Shown: positions 27,607 to 39,041 of the stretch, piece after piece
Layout: each line of letters begins with the position of its first letter
Numbering within the stretch: the first letter of the stretch is position 1
DNA from: Byssochlamys sp. IMV 00236
Lineage: Eukaryota > Ascomycota > Eurotiomycetes > Eurotiales > Thermoascaceae
Assembly (NCBI GenBank): GCA_001931875.2
Contig: MSJH02000657.1
Location: forward strand, 372,001 to 436,000
Length of the DNA stretch: 64,000 nt
Direction: 5' to 3'
Notes under the pieces: generated by a model
What the model was told of the DNA's origin: nothing
Seen by the model: the letters and a program-made list of their open reading frames with translations, nothing else
Databases searched by the model: none
Program-made: the position numbers and the translations under genes

Positions 27607-30600
27607 ATGGAGGCCGATTGGGACGAGGTGTGTCGTATCGCGGTGCCTCCGCCGAGCCCGCATGTCCTGCCTACAATTGCGACAGCGGTCGCATTCGACG
27701 ATGTCCAGGAACTGCTATGGGTTGGAAATGAATATGTGTGTCCGCTATTCGCCAATGTATATATTTTGTTGCTGACTTGTTTCCTCTTCGTGGTTTCTAG
27801 GGCAGGATTACCTCCTTCTACAGTGCGGAATTGCAGAGATACACATCTATCAGAGCGCATCCGGTTTCCGAGGGCGCAGTACGCCAGTTCTTATTCCATG
27901 ACAGAGGCGTGATTTCGCTATCGTCGAGAAGTGTGCATCTGATATCTCGACGTGGGTTGACACAATGGCACGTTACACATCAGGAGATGACGGATCTCCG
28001 CTGCATGAGCTTCACTGCTCAGACGAACAAGATTATTGTCGCAGGCAGTCAGCGCGTCATGTTTATTATCGATGTTGACAAGGGCCAGATTGTTGACAAG
28101 TTGCCAACGGATTACAACTACACTATCATGAAGAAGAGTCGGTATCTTTGCGCAGCAACGGATACGGGCTCAGTTAATGCGCTTAGCCTGACGGACTTTA
28201 GTGTTGTGAAGAGCTGGAAGGCGCACGGGACAGCGATCAATGATATGGATGCACGAAATGACTTCCTGGTCACTTGTGGCTTCTCAGTGAGGCATCTGGG
28301 CTCCCCGATCGTCGATCCGCTGGCCAATGTATACGACTTGAAAACACTTGCACCTTTACCGCCAATTCCTTTTCACGCCGGCGCTGCCTATGTTCGAATG
28401 CATCCGAAGTTACACACTACGAGTTTCGTGGCATCGCAGACTGGACAACTGCAGGTCGTGGATCTCATGAATCCTAATACCATCAATCTTCGCCAGGCAA
28501 ATGTGAGCTTTATGCTAGGCCTTGAAATATCACCATCAGGAGAAGCTCTAGCTATCAACGACGCAGAGTGCTCCATCCATCTTTGGGGCTCTCCATCTAA
28601 GATCCATTTCAACGAGTTGAGTAAGGAGACCGAATTCGCCGACGTCCCTACGCGGCCTCCTATGTTGGACTGGTCTCATGATGCCCCGCTGAATCTTGTC
28701 GGAATGCCTTATTATCACGAACGACTCCTCTCCGCCTGGCCCAGTCATCTCATCTTCGATGTTGGAAGTCCGCCAGCCCCGATTGACCAATCTCTAATTC
28801 CTTATCTCCGCCCCGCTGAGCTCGGGCATTATGCCCCGAATCCAAAGAAGACGCGCAGGAACCAAGTGGAAAATACCCGTGTTTTGACTTCTGCAGAGCC
28901 GGCGCTGGTCGCACCCAAGTTCTTGAGTGAAAAGGCTAGAGAGCAATCCAGATCAAAATCTGACGGCTCTGTTGATGATGCCGCAGAAGCGCTTGCGGGC
29001 GCCAAACTCAAGAGTGAAGTCGACGAAGACCCACTACTCAAGTACAGTAATGTCGAAATCAAATATAGTAAATTTGGAGTCGATGACTTCGATTTTAGGT
29101 ATGTTATTATGGATGGTGATCTCTGGGGTCAATGCGGTATGCTGATCTAGAGCAGGTACTATAACAAGACGGCATTTTCGGGTCTGGAGACTCATATCGC
29201 CAACTCATTCACGAACGCCCTTCTCCAGCTTCTCAAATTCATCCCGCTTGTGCGAAATATAGCCCTTCATCATGCTGCCAGCAGTTGTATATTCGAGAAC
29301 TGCTTGCTTTGTGAGATGGGTTATCTTTTTGACATGCTAGATAAAGCGAATGGTCAAAACTGCCAGGCTACCAATCTGCTACGGACATTTAGCAGTTTCC
29401 GCGAAGCATCCAATCTAGGACTACTCGAAGAAAATCTGACTAATAAGGCACTATCCTCTGCCATCCAGTCGGTTAACCGATTCTTTCTAAGCCAGATCTC
29501 GCATGACTACCGCATGGTCCAGCCTAATTCTGATGAGCTGGATCAGAAAATTGTAACTATTGCATCGGAAGCTATTCGATGTATGTTCTGTCGAAATGAA
29601 ATCGTCAGACCTGGAAACGCATTTACGACCGAACTAGTCTATCCTGCTCTTGATATCAAACATGCTCGTCGCAATCCGGCTTTCCGTTTCTCCAGCATTC
29701 TCAAGGCTAGCATCGAGCGCGAGACGCAGAATCGAGGATGGTGCAACCACTGCCGACGTTATCAACAGGTCGCGATCAGGAAGACCGTGCATCGCATGCC
29801 CCTTGTTATGATGATTAATTCTGCTCTCACAAACCCCATACACCGGCAACTTTGGGCCATCCCAGGCTGGCTACCAGAGGAGGTTGGCGTGCTGGTTGAG
29901 AACGGACAAGTCATGTGTTTCGAAGGGGAGGATCTCCGAACACGGGTAAGGAACAATACGCCTGGTCTCCTTGTCTATGAGCTTGTCGGCAGTGTCGCGG
30001 AGATAGATCATACCGAACACCAGAAGCCACACTTGGTATCGTTCATTAACGTGTCTATCTCCGCCCGCGAACCGGAGGAAAAGAGTAGATGGCATCTTTT
30101 CAATGACTTCCTCGTTACTGAGGTGGACAAAGATGAGGCTCTTAAATTTAACCAGCCATGGAAAATACCGTCTATTCTGGCCTATCAGGTCAAAAGCGCA
30201 AGGCATTGCTTGGATGATTCGTGGAAGAACGCTCTCGACACTACTCTTCTGTTCCACGAGTGGTCAATGAAGTGAGTAACATTGTCCAAATGAGAACTTG
30301 TGCTTTGCTAACTCCTGTTAAAGCGGTGGCCGTCCTGTCGAGTCTCTGCGTGTACTTTCAACTGACGAAAAGCCGCAACCTGGTACCCCTGTTGCTCTTG
30401 ATACAGAGTTCGTCGACCTTGAGAAGGCGGAGATCGATGTCAAAGCAGATGGTTCACAGGAGATTATCAGACCAAGCAGGAGCGGCCTTGCCCGTGTATC
30501 TGTACTGAGAGGCTCTGGAATACAGGAAGGAGTTCCCTTCATTGACGACTACATCACAGTCAAGGAAACCATCGTGGATTATGTCACCCAATATTCGGGT

Positions 30601-31251
30601 ATCAAACCGGGCGATTTGGATCCTAGGACCAGTGAACACAATCTGGTTCCGCTAAAGGTCGCGTACAAGAAGCTTTGGCTTCTGCTTAACTTGGGATGTG
30701 TCTTTGTGGGACACGGTCTCGCGTCTGACTTCCGCAAGATCAACATCCAGGTCCCCAAATCCCAGACAGTCGACACACAGTACTTGTTCTTTCAGCCCGG
30801 TAAGAACAGACGACTCAGTCTTCGTTATCTTGCGTGGGCCGTCTTCAAAGAGTACATCCAAGAAGAAAGTACGGAAGTCACAGAAGGCCATGACTCAATC
30901 GAGGATGCTCGCATGGCTCTTCGGTTATGGAAGAAGTTCCAAGAGTATGAAGATGCCGGTATCGTCGCCCAGATGCTAGACGAAATATTCCGCGAAGGAT
31001 TCAGGCTGGGATTTCGACCTCCACCCCGCAACGGCAATAGTCTTGCCCGTCCGGGCACCGCAGTCACCATGTCGAATGCAAGCGGTCGCAACACGCCTGA
31101 TGTCTCAGTCGCTGGAAATCTAAACGGCGGTACGAGTGCACCGTCGACTCCTAGACAAGCATTCAGACGTTCTATCGCCCTAACGCCAAGTAATGGTACC
31201 TTTTCTGGTCCTGGCACGGGAGACTTTTTTGGCGGTAGTCCACTAAGGTAA
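27607..31251 (+). CDS. pan2: Pan2, catalytic subunit of the Pan2-Pan3 deadenylase
   Basis: Poly(A)-specific 3'-5' exonuclease that trims mRNA tails in the cytoplasm, recruited by Pan3 and Pab1. Four exons, 27607-27735, 27801-29098, 29156-30271 and 30324-31251, give 1156 aa, the family length. Order: N-terminal WD40 propeller (to ~350), linker that binds Pan3, inactive ubiquitin-hydrolase-like domain ([13 protein letters not shown]; a zinc-type CRNEI/CNHC pair in the middle) and C-terminal DEDDh exonuclease. Catalytic residues visible are D874 and E876 in LDTEFVDLE, the D in HGLASDFRK, and HDSIEDAR with the H and D. A Ser/Thr/Gly-rich tail ends the protein. All three introns interrupt conserved sequence and splice in frame. 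It lies tandem with hse1 and ste20 in a core block. Confidence 0.97.
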
Positions 31252-31442
31252 AACGGACTGCAGCTGGCATGATGATGATTCCTGATTCCGATTACGGTAG
31301 TGAGATGACACGACGTCTATGGAAGATCGGATCTTTCTCCAATAGCGTTTCAGTGACAATGTTAGCATATTGATGGAAATGAGTGACCTATACCGTGACC
31401 GCATGGGATAAAATTATTATTTTTGCCTAGATAGCTATACTC

Positions 31443-31464
31443 AAGAAAGAAAGAAAGAAAGAAA
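31443..31464. repeat. (GAAA)n microsatellite
   Basis: Five tandem tetranucleotide units in the pan2 3' flank. Confidence 0.85.
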
Positions 31465-31559
31465 CATTGGTTAGTCTTGAAAGAAATACTCGTTTGTTTG
31501 TTGTTGTTCCATTTCTATAAATACTCCATACCATAACTATCAGAGCTTATCTGAAGCAT

Positions 31560-31575
31560 TGACGTCATGACGTCA
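31560..31575. promoter_or_regulatory. Two abutting CRE palindromes (TGACGTCA x2)
   Basis: Two perfect 8-bp CRE/ATF sites directly joined, making a 16-bp perfect palindrome about 400 bp before the cupin gene ATG. CRE sites are bound by ATF/CREB bZIP factors such as AtfA in Aspergillus. Two more one-mismatch copies follow at 31784 and 31807, so a chance origin for the group is unlikely. Confidence 0.65.
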
Positions 31576-31650
31576 TTATTCAGGTCATCCCGCTTAGAGC
31601 GAGAACGGCCATTCTTAAGTTAACTAACTAGGAGGTCCTTTTGAGTCAGC

Positions 31651-31684
31651 AATAATAATGATGATAATAATAATAATAATAATA
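31651..31684. repeat. (AAT)n microsatellite, imperfect
   Basis: About eleven AAT units interrupted by two ATG units. Confidence 0.85.
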
Positions 31685-31783
31685 ACCAGGATTTCGTTTT
31701 CAGGCTGTCCGAAGATCACTGATTGTCTAGATCCGGCAAGTTGGAATGACGGTATACCATACATGGTAACACTAACGGGTCAA

Positions 31784-31791
31784 TGACGTCC
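31784..31791. promoter_or_regulatory. CRE-like site TGACGTCC
   Basis: One mismatch from the CRE palindrome. Third of four such sites upstream of the cupin gene. Confidence 0.45.
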
Positions 31792-31806
31792 AAGAACGGC
31801 GCGGAA

Positions 31807-31814
31807 GGACGTCA
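31807..31814. promoter_or_regulatory. CRE-like site GGACGTCA
   Basis: One mismatch from the CRE palindrome and in mirror orientation to the copy at 31784. The fourth site, about 155 bp before the longer start codon. Confidence 0.45.
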
Positions 31815-31969
31815 CGGAGGCTGGATTTGATGCTCGTATACCACTCATGTTAATCGAATTCGGCTTTACGATCCGTAATCGAGACCCCTCTCTCGATTCC
31901 CAGCCAATTTATACCCGTGTGTTCCATGTATCGAGTACTTAACCCTTATATAGTGAAGTGTGGCTAGCC

Positions 31970-32745
31970 ATGTCTGTATTATTCCCACGCCAGCTGAAGC
32001 TATCATCTACTTTGTCATCACCCCTTCGAGGTGCTCACCTGATCGGTTTAAATTATTATATCCTCAAACCATCTCGTCTTGCTTCCGCTGTGTCCTCCCG
32101 ACAGGTCCGTTCGAAGTCTTCGCAAGCTCCTTCATCGAGGCCATTTAGCTCGACCTCCGCAACCATGGCCGAATTCCCGACTCCCTCAAGGGACCCTCCA
32201 AAGCATGAAATGGCATACTTTCCGCAGATCACGAGTAGCCTGCCCTCGAAGAATTCCGAGTTCAGACGAGTCCTCTGGACAGGCTTGTACTCGCAGCTTG
32301 TGCTCATGAACGTTCCCGTTGGCGGTGAAATCGGAGACGAGGTGAGAAGAAAAACTCGCAATATACTGGAACTTTATTATTGCGCCGTGTTGGGAAAAAA
32401 CGCATTCTAACCTTTCCCTTCTCATAGATCCATACTGTCGACCAAGCTCTCACTTTCACTTCCGGAACAGGCCGCGCAACCGTCGCTGGTAAGGACCAGG
32501 ATGTCAAAGCAGGCGATATGGTCATTGTCCCTGCGGGAACGCAGCATCAGTTCATCAATACTGGTGATACTCCATTGATCCTTTATACGTTGTACTCGCC
32601 TGCGGAGCATGCGCCGACAACTGTGCATAAGGACAAGGCTCAGGGCGATAGGGAAGAGGAGGAAGGTATTGATAAAGCTCCCGAATGGAGCCGCAGAAGC
32701 AAGAAGGATAATGAAGCTATGGGCCTTGTCAAGGGAGAGGATTAA
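31970..32745 (+). CDS. Cupin_2 domain protein, possible mitochondrial form
   Basis: Single-domain cupin related to mannose-6-phosphate-isomerase-like proteins; the reaction is unknown. Two exons, 31970-32341 and 32428-32745, give 229 aa from the first in-frame ATG. A second ATG at 32165 would give a 164-aa protein starting MAEFP. The extra 65 residues are rich in Arg, Ser and Leu, almost free of acid, and end in a RPFSSTSAT stretch, as in mitochondrial presequences, so both starts may be used. The cupin barrel shows motif 1 (NVPVGGEIGDEIH, split by the intron) and motif 2 (AGDMVIVPAGTQHQFINTG), with His available for metal. A charged Lys/Glu tail ends the protein. CRE-like sites upstream suggest bZIP control, possibly stress-linked. 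Confidence 0.85.
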
Positions 32746-33260
32746 GTGCATGATTCGACGGTGGAAATACCGAGGAATATGTCATGATAGGTAATAGGTA
32801 ATGAGAATGCAGTACTGTATAAGCTATGCCGGTTGATTCGCATTCTTGTTTGCACCAACTGGTTGCAACATGTAATATGGAGTATTATTCCTCGTCTCAG
32901 TCATGTGTGAACCCATTCTAGCTTGGTCTAGTGTAATGCTTCGATCAAAAAGGGGGTCAGCTTTGATGGGAAATGCGCATTAAATAGGGCCGCTATTCAG
33001 AAGACTTGGCAAGTATTAATACTCTAGGCAACTGGAATATGGGTGCATCTTGTAAGTCACAGAGTTGCACGTTGTTGCCTAACTAACTACCTATAACTAC
33101 TACTTGCTACTTAGTGAAACTGTGGGGACAGAATGTATCTCGAAAACATAGAAATAGGCAACACTGCGTCCTGTCCACTGAATATGCTTTCATTATCTTT
33201 GACAAACCAGTCGATCTGAACTTTGAAAGCTGTTTCACTCAATTGCACAATCCTGCTGAC
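32746..33260. other. Intergenic region cupin-BAHD
   Basis: About 500 bp. The acyltransferase frame stays open upstream to 33114, but the first ATG in that frame is at 33261. Nothing else seen. Confidence 0.5.
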
Positions 33261-34742
33261 ATGTCGCAGTCATATCAGGATGGGTCTTGCATGCTGTCTC
33301 CTATCGACCAGCTGATGCCAAGGATATATACCACCCTATTTCTTGTCTACGAAACAGACCAGTATGAAAAGGCCGTGAGAAAGCTGAACGAGGGCTTAGC
33401 CAAGGCCACCTCCCTCCTTCCATTTCTCAGGGGCTCTGTTCACAAGTCACCCGACGACTGCAATCCACGCAATCAGTTGTCGCTATCGTGGTCGTCTCAG
33501 GATCAGCCGCCAGCTGTGGTCGAGATCCCCGCTCCAGAGTCTCTACCAAGTTTCGAGACGCTGAAGCTGGGTAAAGCGCCGCTATCCGTCTTCCAAGATG
33601 GCCTTAGTCCTGTACCAATGGTCATTGACCACCAGACTCCAGGCGCAAGAGCACCGGCCCTCGTGGTCGGAGCTACACGCCTGGAAGGGGGTTTGATACT
33701 ATGTCTGTGCGCTCACCACGTCGTCCTGGACGGTGCGGGAATGGGCTTGTTTCTCAAGCTCTGGGGCGACTGCACCAGAGACGAGCCGAACCGTGCTCAT
33801 TTCGATCCCGGGGAAGTCTATCACAGGGAGCCCTGGCTACGGGATGCCAGCGGTTATTTCGCCGGGACCAAGCCGAAAGCTACTCTTGAGGAGCTTCTCC
33901 TTCGACATCCGGAATACGCTCTTCGGTCTCTGAGCTCGGCTCCATCGTCAGTGTCGACCAATATCCCTGGCCACCCAGTTAAGTGTGCGGCCAAGATCTT
34001 TGCCTTTTCCGGCGCCAAGTTACAGGAGATCAAGCAGGCCATGAGCAGTTCGATCCCGGCCAAGTTCCTAACGGTCAACAACGTCCTGGGAGCTGCCCTG
34101 TGGCTCTGCATCACACGTATTCGGCTCGGACGCATGCGCCGCGACGGCCTCGCAACAGTGACAGGTTCTACCACCTCGAAGCTTGGTTTTGCCATTAATG
34201 CACGCTCGAGGTTAGGTCCCGCCGCGTCGAACAAGTCATACGTGGGCAACTTGACTATGCTCAAGGTTGTCGAGTTCCCTGCTACTAAGCTGGATAGCAT
34301 TGCTGGGAATGCCATGGCCAGCCCTGCAGCCGCCGACCTATCGCTCATGGTACCGGTTATCAGCGCCATTGCCACAGCGACAGCCGCGGTGACAGCAACA
34401 CACGTCGGCGAGATTATAGCGTTTGCGGATCACCTCGCGGATGTTGAGGATGTCGGGCCCGGGTGGAACTCGTCCCATTGTTTGGATCTGACATATACAA
34501 GCTGGGCAGACTTAGGGATGTACGATTGCGATTTCGGGCCCAGTTTAGGGGGTAAGCCGCGGTACGTCAGGATCCCATATATGCCTTATATTGACGGCAT
34601 GGTACTTGCCTTACCGAGACGCAGGCTGGTGGATCCTCTAGATGGAAAGGCTATAGAGAGAATCGAGGTTGCTGTCATGCTGAACGAGCGAGATATGCGC
34701 GCACTGGAGGAGGACGAGATATTGCGAAGCTGGAGTGTTTAA
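33261..34742 (+). CDS. BAHD-type acyl-CoA acyltransferase
   Basis: Predicted soluble acyl-CoA-dependent O- or N-acyltransferase of the PF02458 superfamily, which in fungi includes trichothecene 3-O-acetyltransferase and many secondary-metabolite acyltransferases. Single exon, 493 aa. The catalytic HxxxDG motif is H153-V-V-L-D157-G158, preceded by the usual LCLCAH strand. The structural DFGWG motif appears as D424-F-G-P. Other typical features are an N-terminal LSPIDQLMPRIYTTLFLVY start and SYVGNLTML in the second half. I chose the first ATG of the frame. Neither neighbour is a biosynthetic gene, so this is a lone accessory enzyme between core genes. Its acceptor is unknown. Confidence 0.88.
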   Translation: MSQSYQDGSCMLSPIDQLMPRIYTTLFLVYETDQYEKAVRKLNEGLAKATSLLPFLRGSVHKSPDDCNPRNQLSLSWSSQDQPPAVVEIPAPESLPSFETLKLGKAPLSVFQDGLSPVPMVIDHQTPGARAPALVVGATRLEGGLILCLCAHHVVLDGAGMGLFLKLWGDCTRDEPNRAHFDPGEVYHREPWLRDASGYFAGTKPKATLEELLLRHPEYALRSLSSAPSSVSTNIPGHPVKCAAKIFAFSGAKLQEIKQAMSSSIPAKFLTVNNVLGAALWLCITRIRLGRMRRDGLATVTGSTTSKLGFAINARSRLGPAASNKSYVGNLTMLKVVEFPATKLDSIAGNAMASPAAADLSLMVPVISAIATATAAVTATHVGEIIAFADHLADVEDVGPGWNSSHCLDLTYTSWADLGMYDCDFGPSLGGKPRYVRIPYMPYIDGMVLALPRRRLVDPLDGKAIERIEVAVMLNERDMRALEEDEILRSWSV

Positions 34743-35261
34743 CATATCGAATTGTCATCTTCGTGAGCAGACCGGTGTGCCTCTTGTATTCGCAGATGAA
34801 ACGAGTTGATATCCTGACCATGCTCATCCGGTATATTTTGGCCGTTTGTGAGGGTTGAACAGTCTAGCTTGTAAAGGAGAGTGGATCAACATTCCGAGAA
34901 TCGCGGTCCATCGTAAATATATAACCATTTGACTGGGCGCTTGATAGTCTTCTCTAGGGTTCAACCAGAGGCTTGATGCTTCGGAATGAAAAAGGGACAG
35001 GAGAAGCATCCGCGGGAAGTGACGTGGGATCGTTGCTGGATCCACATGACGGGCTTTCCAAGAACCCCTCCTCAGCTGGTAGCCATCGCAAGTTCTTCAC
35101 GGCTACAGCGCCGCGATTCTGCTTGGTTATAGACACGTTTTGTTTGGCCTTCTTATACCGGTCAGTTAGTCGGTTTATCCCACGACTTCTATTCCCACAG
35201 CGGCAATTTCTGTCCGACAGAGCAACAATCCCTTCCTCCGCTCCCCCCACCTCAGTGCATA
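34743..35261. other. Intergenic region BAHD-hbs1
   Basis: About 520 bp with no gene. The hbs1 leader is C/T-rich just before the ATG. Confidence 0.5.
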
Positions 35262-38051
35262 ATGTCTCGGCATCGCATGAAGACGCTCAGCTACGACGAT
35301 GAGGATCTCGATGATGAAGACTACGAATCGGCCGATGCTGAAGAACAGGAGCTGCTGGAACAGTATACCAGCGAAGTTCTCAATCAGTTACGAGCAGGTC
35401 AACCATCTGTGAGCGCGTCCAGAGAAGAGGTACAAGAGGCGTTATGGCACTACTATAACGACGTGGACAAGTCTGTCAATTATCTGAGAAGTATGTGTGG
35501 TCTTTTCCTCACTACAGATCTATGTTGGGTCATTTGATAATCGATTCCGCCACTGACATTGCTATGCCGCAGACAAGAAGGCGAAGGAGTTGAAGAAACA
35601 ACAACCTGCTCCTGCAACCAAATCCAAAGGGTCAGCTGGTAAGTTCTTTCTGTTTGGTTCTTGTCGTAATCATGACTGGGCTCGGTTGTCTACGGTCCCG
35701 TTCAATTTCCTTCTACACTGTCGGTGTATCCAGAATCGCAAGGTAGGTTGGAATCCTTTGCTTGCTTTTTTCTTTAACGTACCAACTGACAGCTTATTCA
35801 AGTGCGGAAAGTTCTAACAGGGCCTCCAGTTTCAGCATACCCTGCACCTCCTGTGTCCTCTGCGTCTTGCTCTGCACACCTATCCGCCGCCGATTTCTTT
35901 CGTGATTCGCCATGGTTGAACGTCCCAGCACATCGCAAAGCGGATATACTCGTTGAACCTTTGTATCCCCGCCTTGGATTGTTAGGTGGAGCTCCTGAAA
36001 GTGGCGGAAAGGTGTCGAAGCTGGCAGCGTTGGCTGCTGCGCGCAAGAAGAAAGAAGCTGGTAAACCGGCGGCCACCACTCCCGGGCCTGCAGACCAGCC
36101 ACCAGCAGAAACACCAAAGGAGCCTACTGGTCCTTCCCTGACGTTGCAGGAAAGGCTTCGAGGCAATGCTAAAGACCGGCTGGTTGGTGAACATGGGGGT
36201 AGGCTGCGCTCTCTGGGAAAGGGCCTCAATGGATCACGCACGGGGCAGAAAAAACCATCTCCTGAACCCGAAAAGCAAGAGGAGCAGACCCTGTCAGCAG
36301 CGAATGAAAATCTGGTCGACAGGGAAGAAGACAAGAAGCTTCCTGTTACTACGGATATCAAAGCGCCGCCCTCTACCTTCGCCTCGGTCATTGTTGGGGA
36401 CACGACGCATCCTGCGACTCCCGAGCCCAGTCATTTGACTTCAAATAGCATTGATGTTATGAGAGTCTACGGACAAGATCTTACTGAAGTCTTTGACTTT
36501 GCAGGACCCAGCCCCGATGATGTCGTACAGAATGCGCAAAGCGCATCTAAAGGTTTGGCGATTCGCAGACGCATATAAAACCCCACCTAATCGCATGCAG
36601 GTCTCAAAACAAAGCATGGCGTTTCCCAGCCTGTGGGTGACAAGAAAAAGCAGGCCGACTTGGCTGCTGGAATGAAAGCCCTAGCGGTGGAAGAACCTGT
36701 CAACGTAAAGAGCAAAAATCTAGATGTGTTGGCAGAATATAAGAAATCACAAACAAAGAAAGCTGCAAACTTTGTGGTGATAGGTAAGTTTTCTCTTTTC
36801 TTTTCCCGGTTATGCTAAACGGCCCGCTCACGATAAGATGTAGGACATGTTGATGCAGGAAAGAGTACATTAATGGGCCGTCTGCTTGCCGATTTGAATG
36901 CAGTAGACCAGAGAACCTTGGAGAAATACCGTAAAGAAGCAGAGAAGATTGGCAAAGGATCTTTTGCTCTGGCATGGGTCCTTGATCAGAGCTCTGAAGA
37001 GCGGGCTCGCGGAGTCACCATTGACATCGCGACCAACAAATTCGAGACCGAAAAGACGCGTTTCACCATCGTGGATGCACCCGGCCATCGAGACTTCGTA
37101 CCCAACATGATTGCAGGTGCTAGTCAGGCAGACTTCGCCGTGCTGGTCATTGATTCTGGCACCGGCAATTTCGAGTCAGGCTTGAAGGGCCAGACCAAGG
37201 AACACGCATTGTTAGTACGCAGTATGGGCGTACAGAAGATCGTGGTTGCTGTCAATAAGATGGACTCAGTTGATTGGTCCAAAGATCGTTATGAGGAGAT
37301 TGAGCAGCAGATATCTTCTTTCTTGACAACTGCTGGTTTCCAGGAGAAGAACATCTCATTCGTCCCGTGTTCAGGGTTCCATGGAGATAACATCACCCGG
37401 CGCAGTGACAACCCAAATGCGTCTTGGTACACAGGACGAACCTTGATTGAGGAGCTCGAGACGTCAGAGCCTTACACACACGCTCTCGAAAAGCCGCTCC
37501 GCATGACTATCGCGGATGTTTTCCGGGGCGGCGTGCAAAGCCCGGTCTCCATATCTGGCCGTATAGACGCGGGAAGTCTGCAGATTGGCGACCAGATACT
37601 CACCATGCCTAGTGGCGAGAAGGCAGTTATCAAGAGTCTGGAGGTTGACGGTGAGCCTAGCGAATGGGCGGTGGCGGGACAGAATGTGGTGTTGAATCTA
37701 GCCAACATCGATCCAATCCACCTGCGCTCCGGAGATGTCATCTGCACACCAGCGTCTCCCGTACAGAATATTATTACATTTACTACGAAAGTGTTGGCAT
37801 TTGATCATCTGATGCCTATGCTAGTAGACATCCATCGCGGGCGCCTCCACGTTCCGGGACGTATCAGCCGACTAGTGGCCACACTTGACAAGGGAACCGG
37901 AGCACCCGTGAAGAAGAAGCCGAAGATTATACCGCCAGGAACGGTGGCGAGGATCGTTGTCGAGATGGACCAGGCAATTCCCCTGGAGGCACCAGCGAGA
38001 ATTGTTCTGCGTGCCAGTGGTGACACAGTTGCCGCTGGATTGCTTGAATAG
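35262..38051 (+). CDS. hbs1: Hbs1 ribosome-rescue GTPase
   Basis: eRF3-like translational GTPase that works with Dom34/Pelota to split stalled ribosomes in no-go and non-stop decay. Exons 35262-35490, 35573-35638, 35734-35742 (tentative 9-nt microexon), 35821-36552, 36601-36783 and 36844-38051 give 808 aa, or 805 if the microexon is skipped; both keep the frame. An HBS1 N-terminal domain (EALWHYYNDVDKSV) leads to a disordered Lys/Ala/Pro-rich linker, then the GTPase: G1 GHVDAGKST from ~407, switch with ERARGVTID, G3 DAPGH, G4 NKMD, followed by the two EF1A-type beta barrels ending in AAGLLE. Intron 4 uses a GTTTGG donor. The stretch between the N-domain and FFRDSPWLNVP is the least certain part. 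ERARGVTID and the N-domain distinguish it from EF1A and eRF3. Confidence 0.93.
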
Positions 38052-39006
38052 ACCGAGCTTATGCGGGATATGAGATACGACTTGGCGAGTTTCTCTAGGA
38101 TCTTAGGAATAGATACCATTTTCAGGCTCAGGAATAGGCAGCGGCAATGCGCACAGATCAGTTCAGGATTTGCAAGTGAAGATCTTACTGTGGATTGCCT
38201 ACTTTCTAAAACAATCTTCGTATTATTCTAGAGTGTGTGCAGAGGCAAAGGCATCAATGTGATGGCGAAGTCGTGTAGGCAACATGGGGGACCAGCCACA
38301 GGTACGAAGCTCCCAGGCATTTTATGAGTCGTCATAACTGAAGCATGAAGCCACTTGGTCAGTTAGGATCTCCCTAGTTCGCCGCAGCGCGCCTCTTTGT
38401 CCTCTGCCACCGCCCCCAAGGCGCATGGTTCGTGCGGGGCGAGGCTTGCTGAGAAGTTAACACGTTGAAAGATGATGGGATGCTACTACTTGTCCTTTTC
38501 TTGTCTTTTCCATCCGTATGGTAGAAACGTGATTCAGGTGCTGTGGATCGCCTAGCGATGGTGACAGAACGTAGTACTACTACCTATTCTAGAGGTATGT
38601 TCTAACTTCTGAGGCGATGCCAAGGAGTAATCAATTATGGTACTCTAAGCTGGGAAGCGAACATGTATGGGGCTCCACAAGTCTGACCCGAAGATCCTAT
38701 CTACCATTTGAGATAGATATCTGTCTCCGCTGAACATTGGAGAAGTAACGCTTTGTTACTGTGAAGATCCAGATGCTTGCAAACGGAGGCGACAAAGCTG
38801 GGATGGGATTCCTGAGTGAATCAGGGACGGCCAGTGTAGTTTCCAGCGTGCTCTAGGGCTGAAGTGCCGCAATAATAATAATAACAATGGGTTCTCTGGT
38901 GGTTTTCTACCGGATTCTACCGCGGCGCAGCTAAACCCGGACGAGTAAACTGCGAATTATATTATTTGTTCTATCCAGAACGACGATTTCCCGGATGGCG
39001 GTCGAC

Positions 39007-39021
39007 CTGCTGAGTCAGCAG
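39007..39021. promoter_or_regulatory. 15-bp palindrome CTGCTGAGTCAGCAG (MARE/AP-1 type)
   Basis: Perfect palindrome with a TGAGTCA (Gcn4/AP-1) core and TGC/GCA flanks, matching the T-MARE consensus of bZIP proteins. It lies 373-387 bp before the BiP ATG. Confidence 0.6.
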
Positions 39022-39041
39022 CTGCTAGCCTCCGCATCCAG

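Larger units (their letters stand above)
31252..31969. promoter_or_regulatory. Cupin-gene upstream region with CRE sites and repeats
   Basis: 718 bp. Besides the four CRE-like sites listed separately, it holds a (GAAA)n tract at 31443-31464 and an AAT-rich repeat at 31651-31684. No gene is present. Confidence 0.7.

Noticed and set aside
31443..31684. Repeat cluster that could suggest a CRISPR array or satellite
   Set aside because: These are plain GAAA and AAT microsatellites in a eukaryotic genome; there are no spaced direct repeats.
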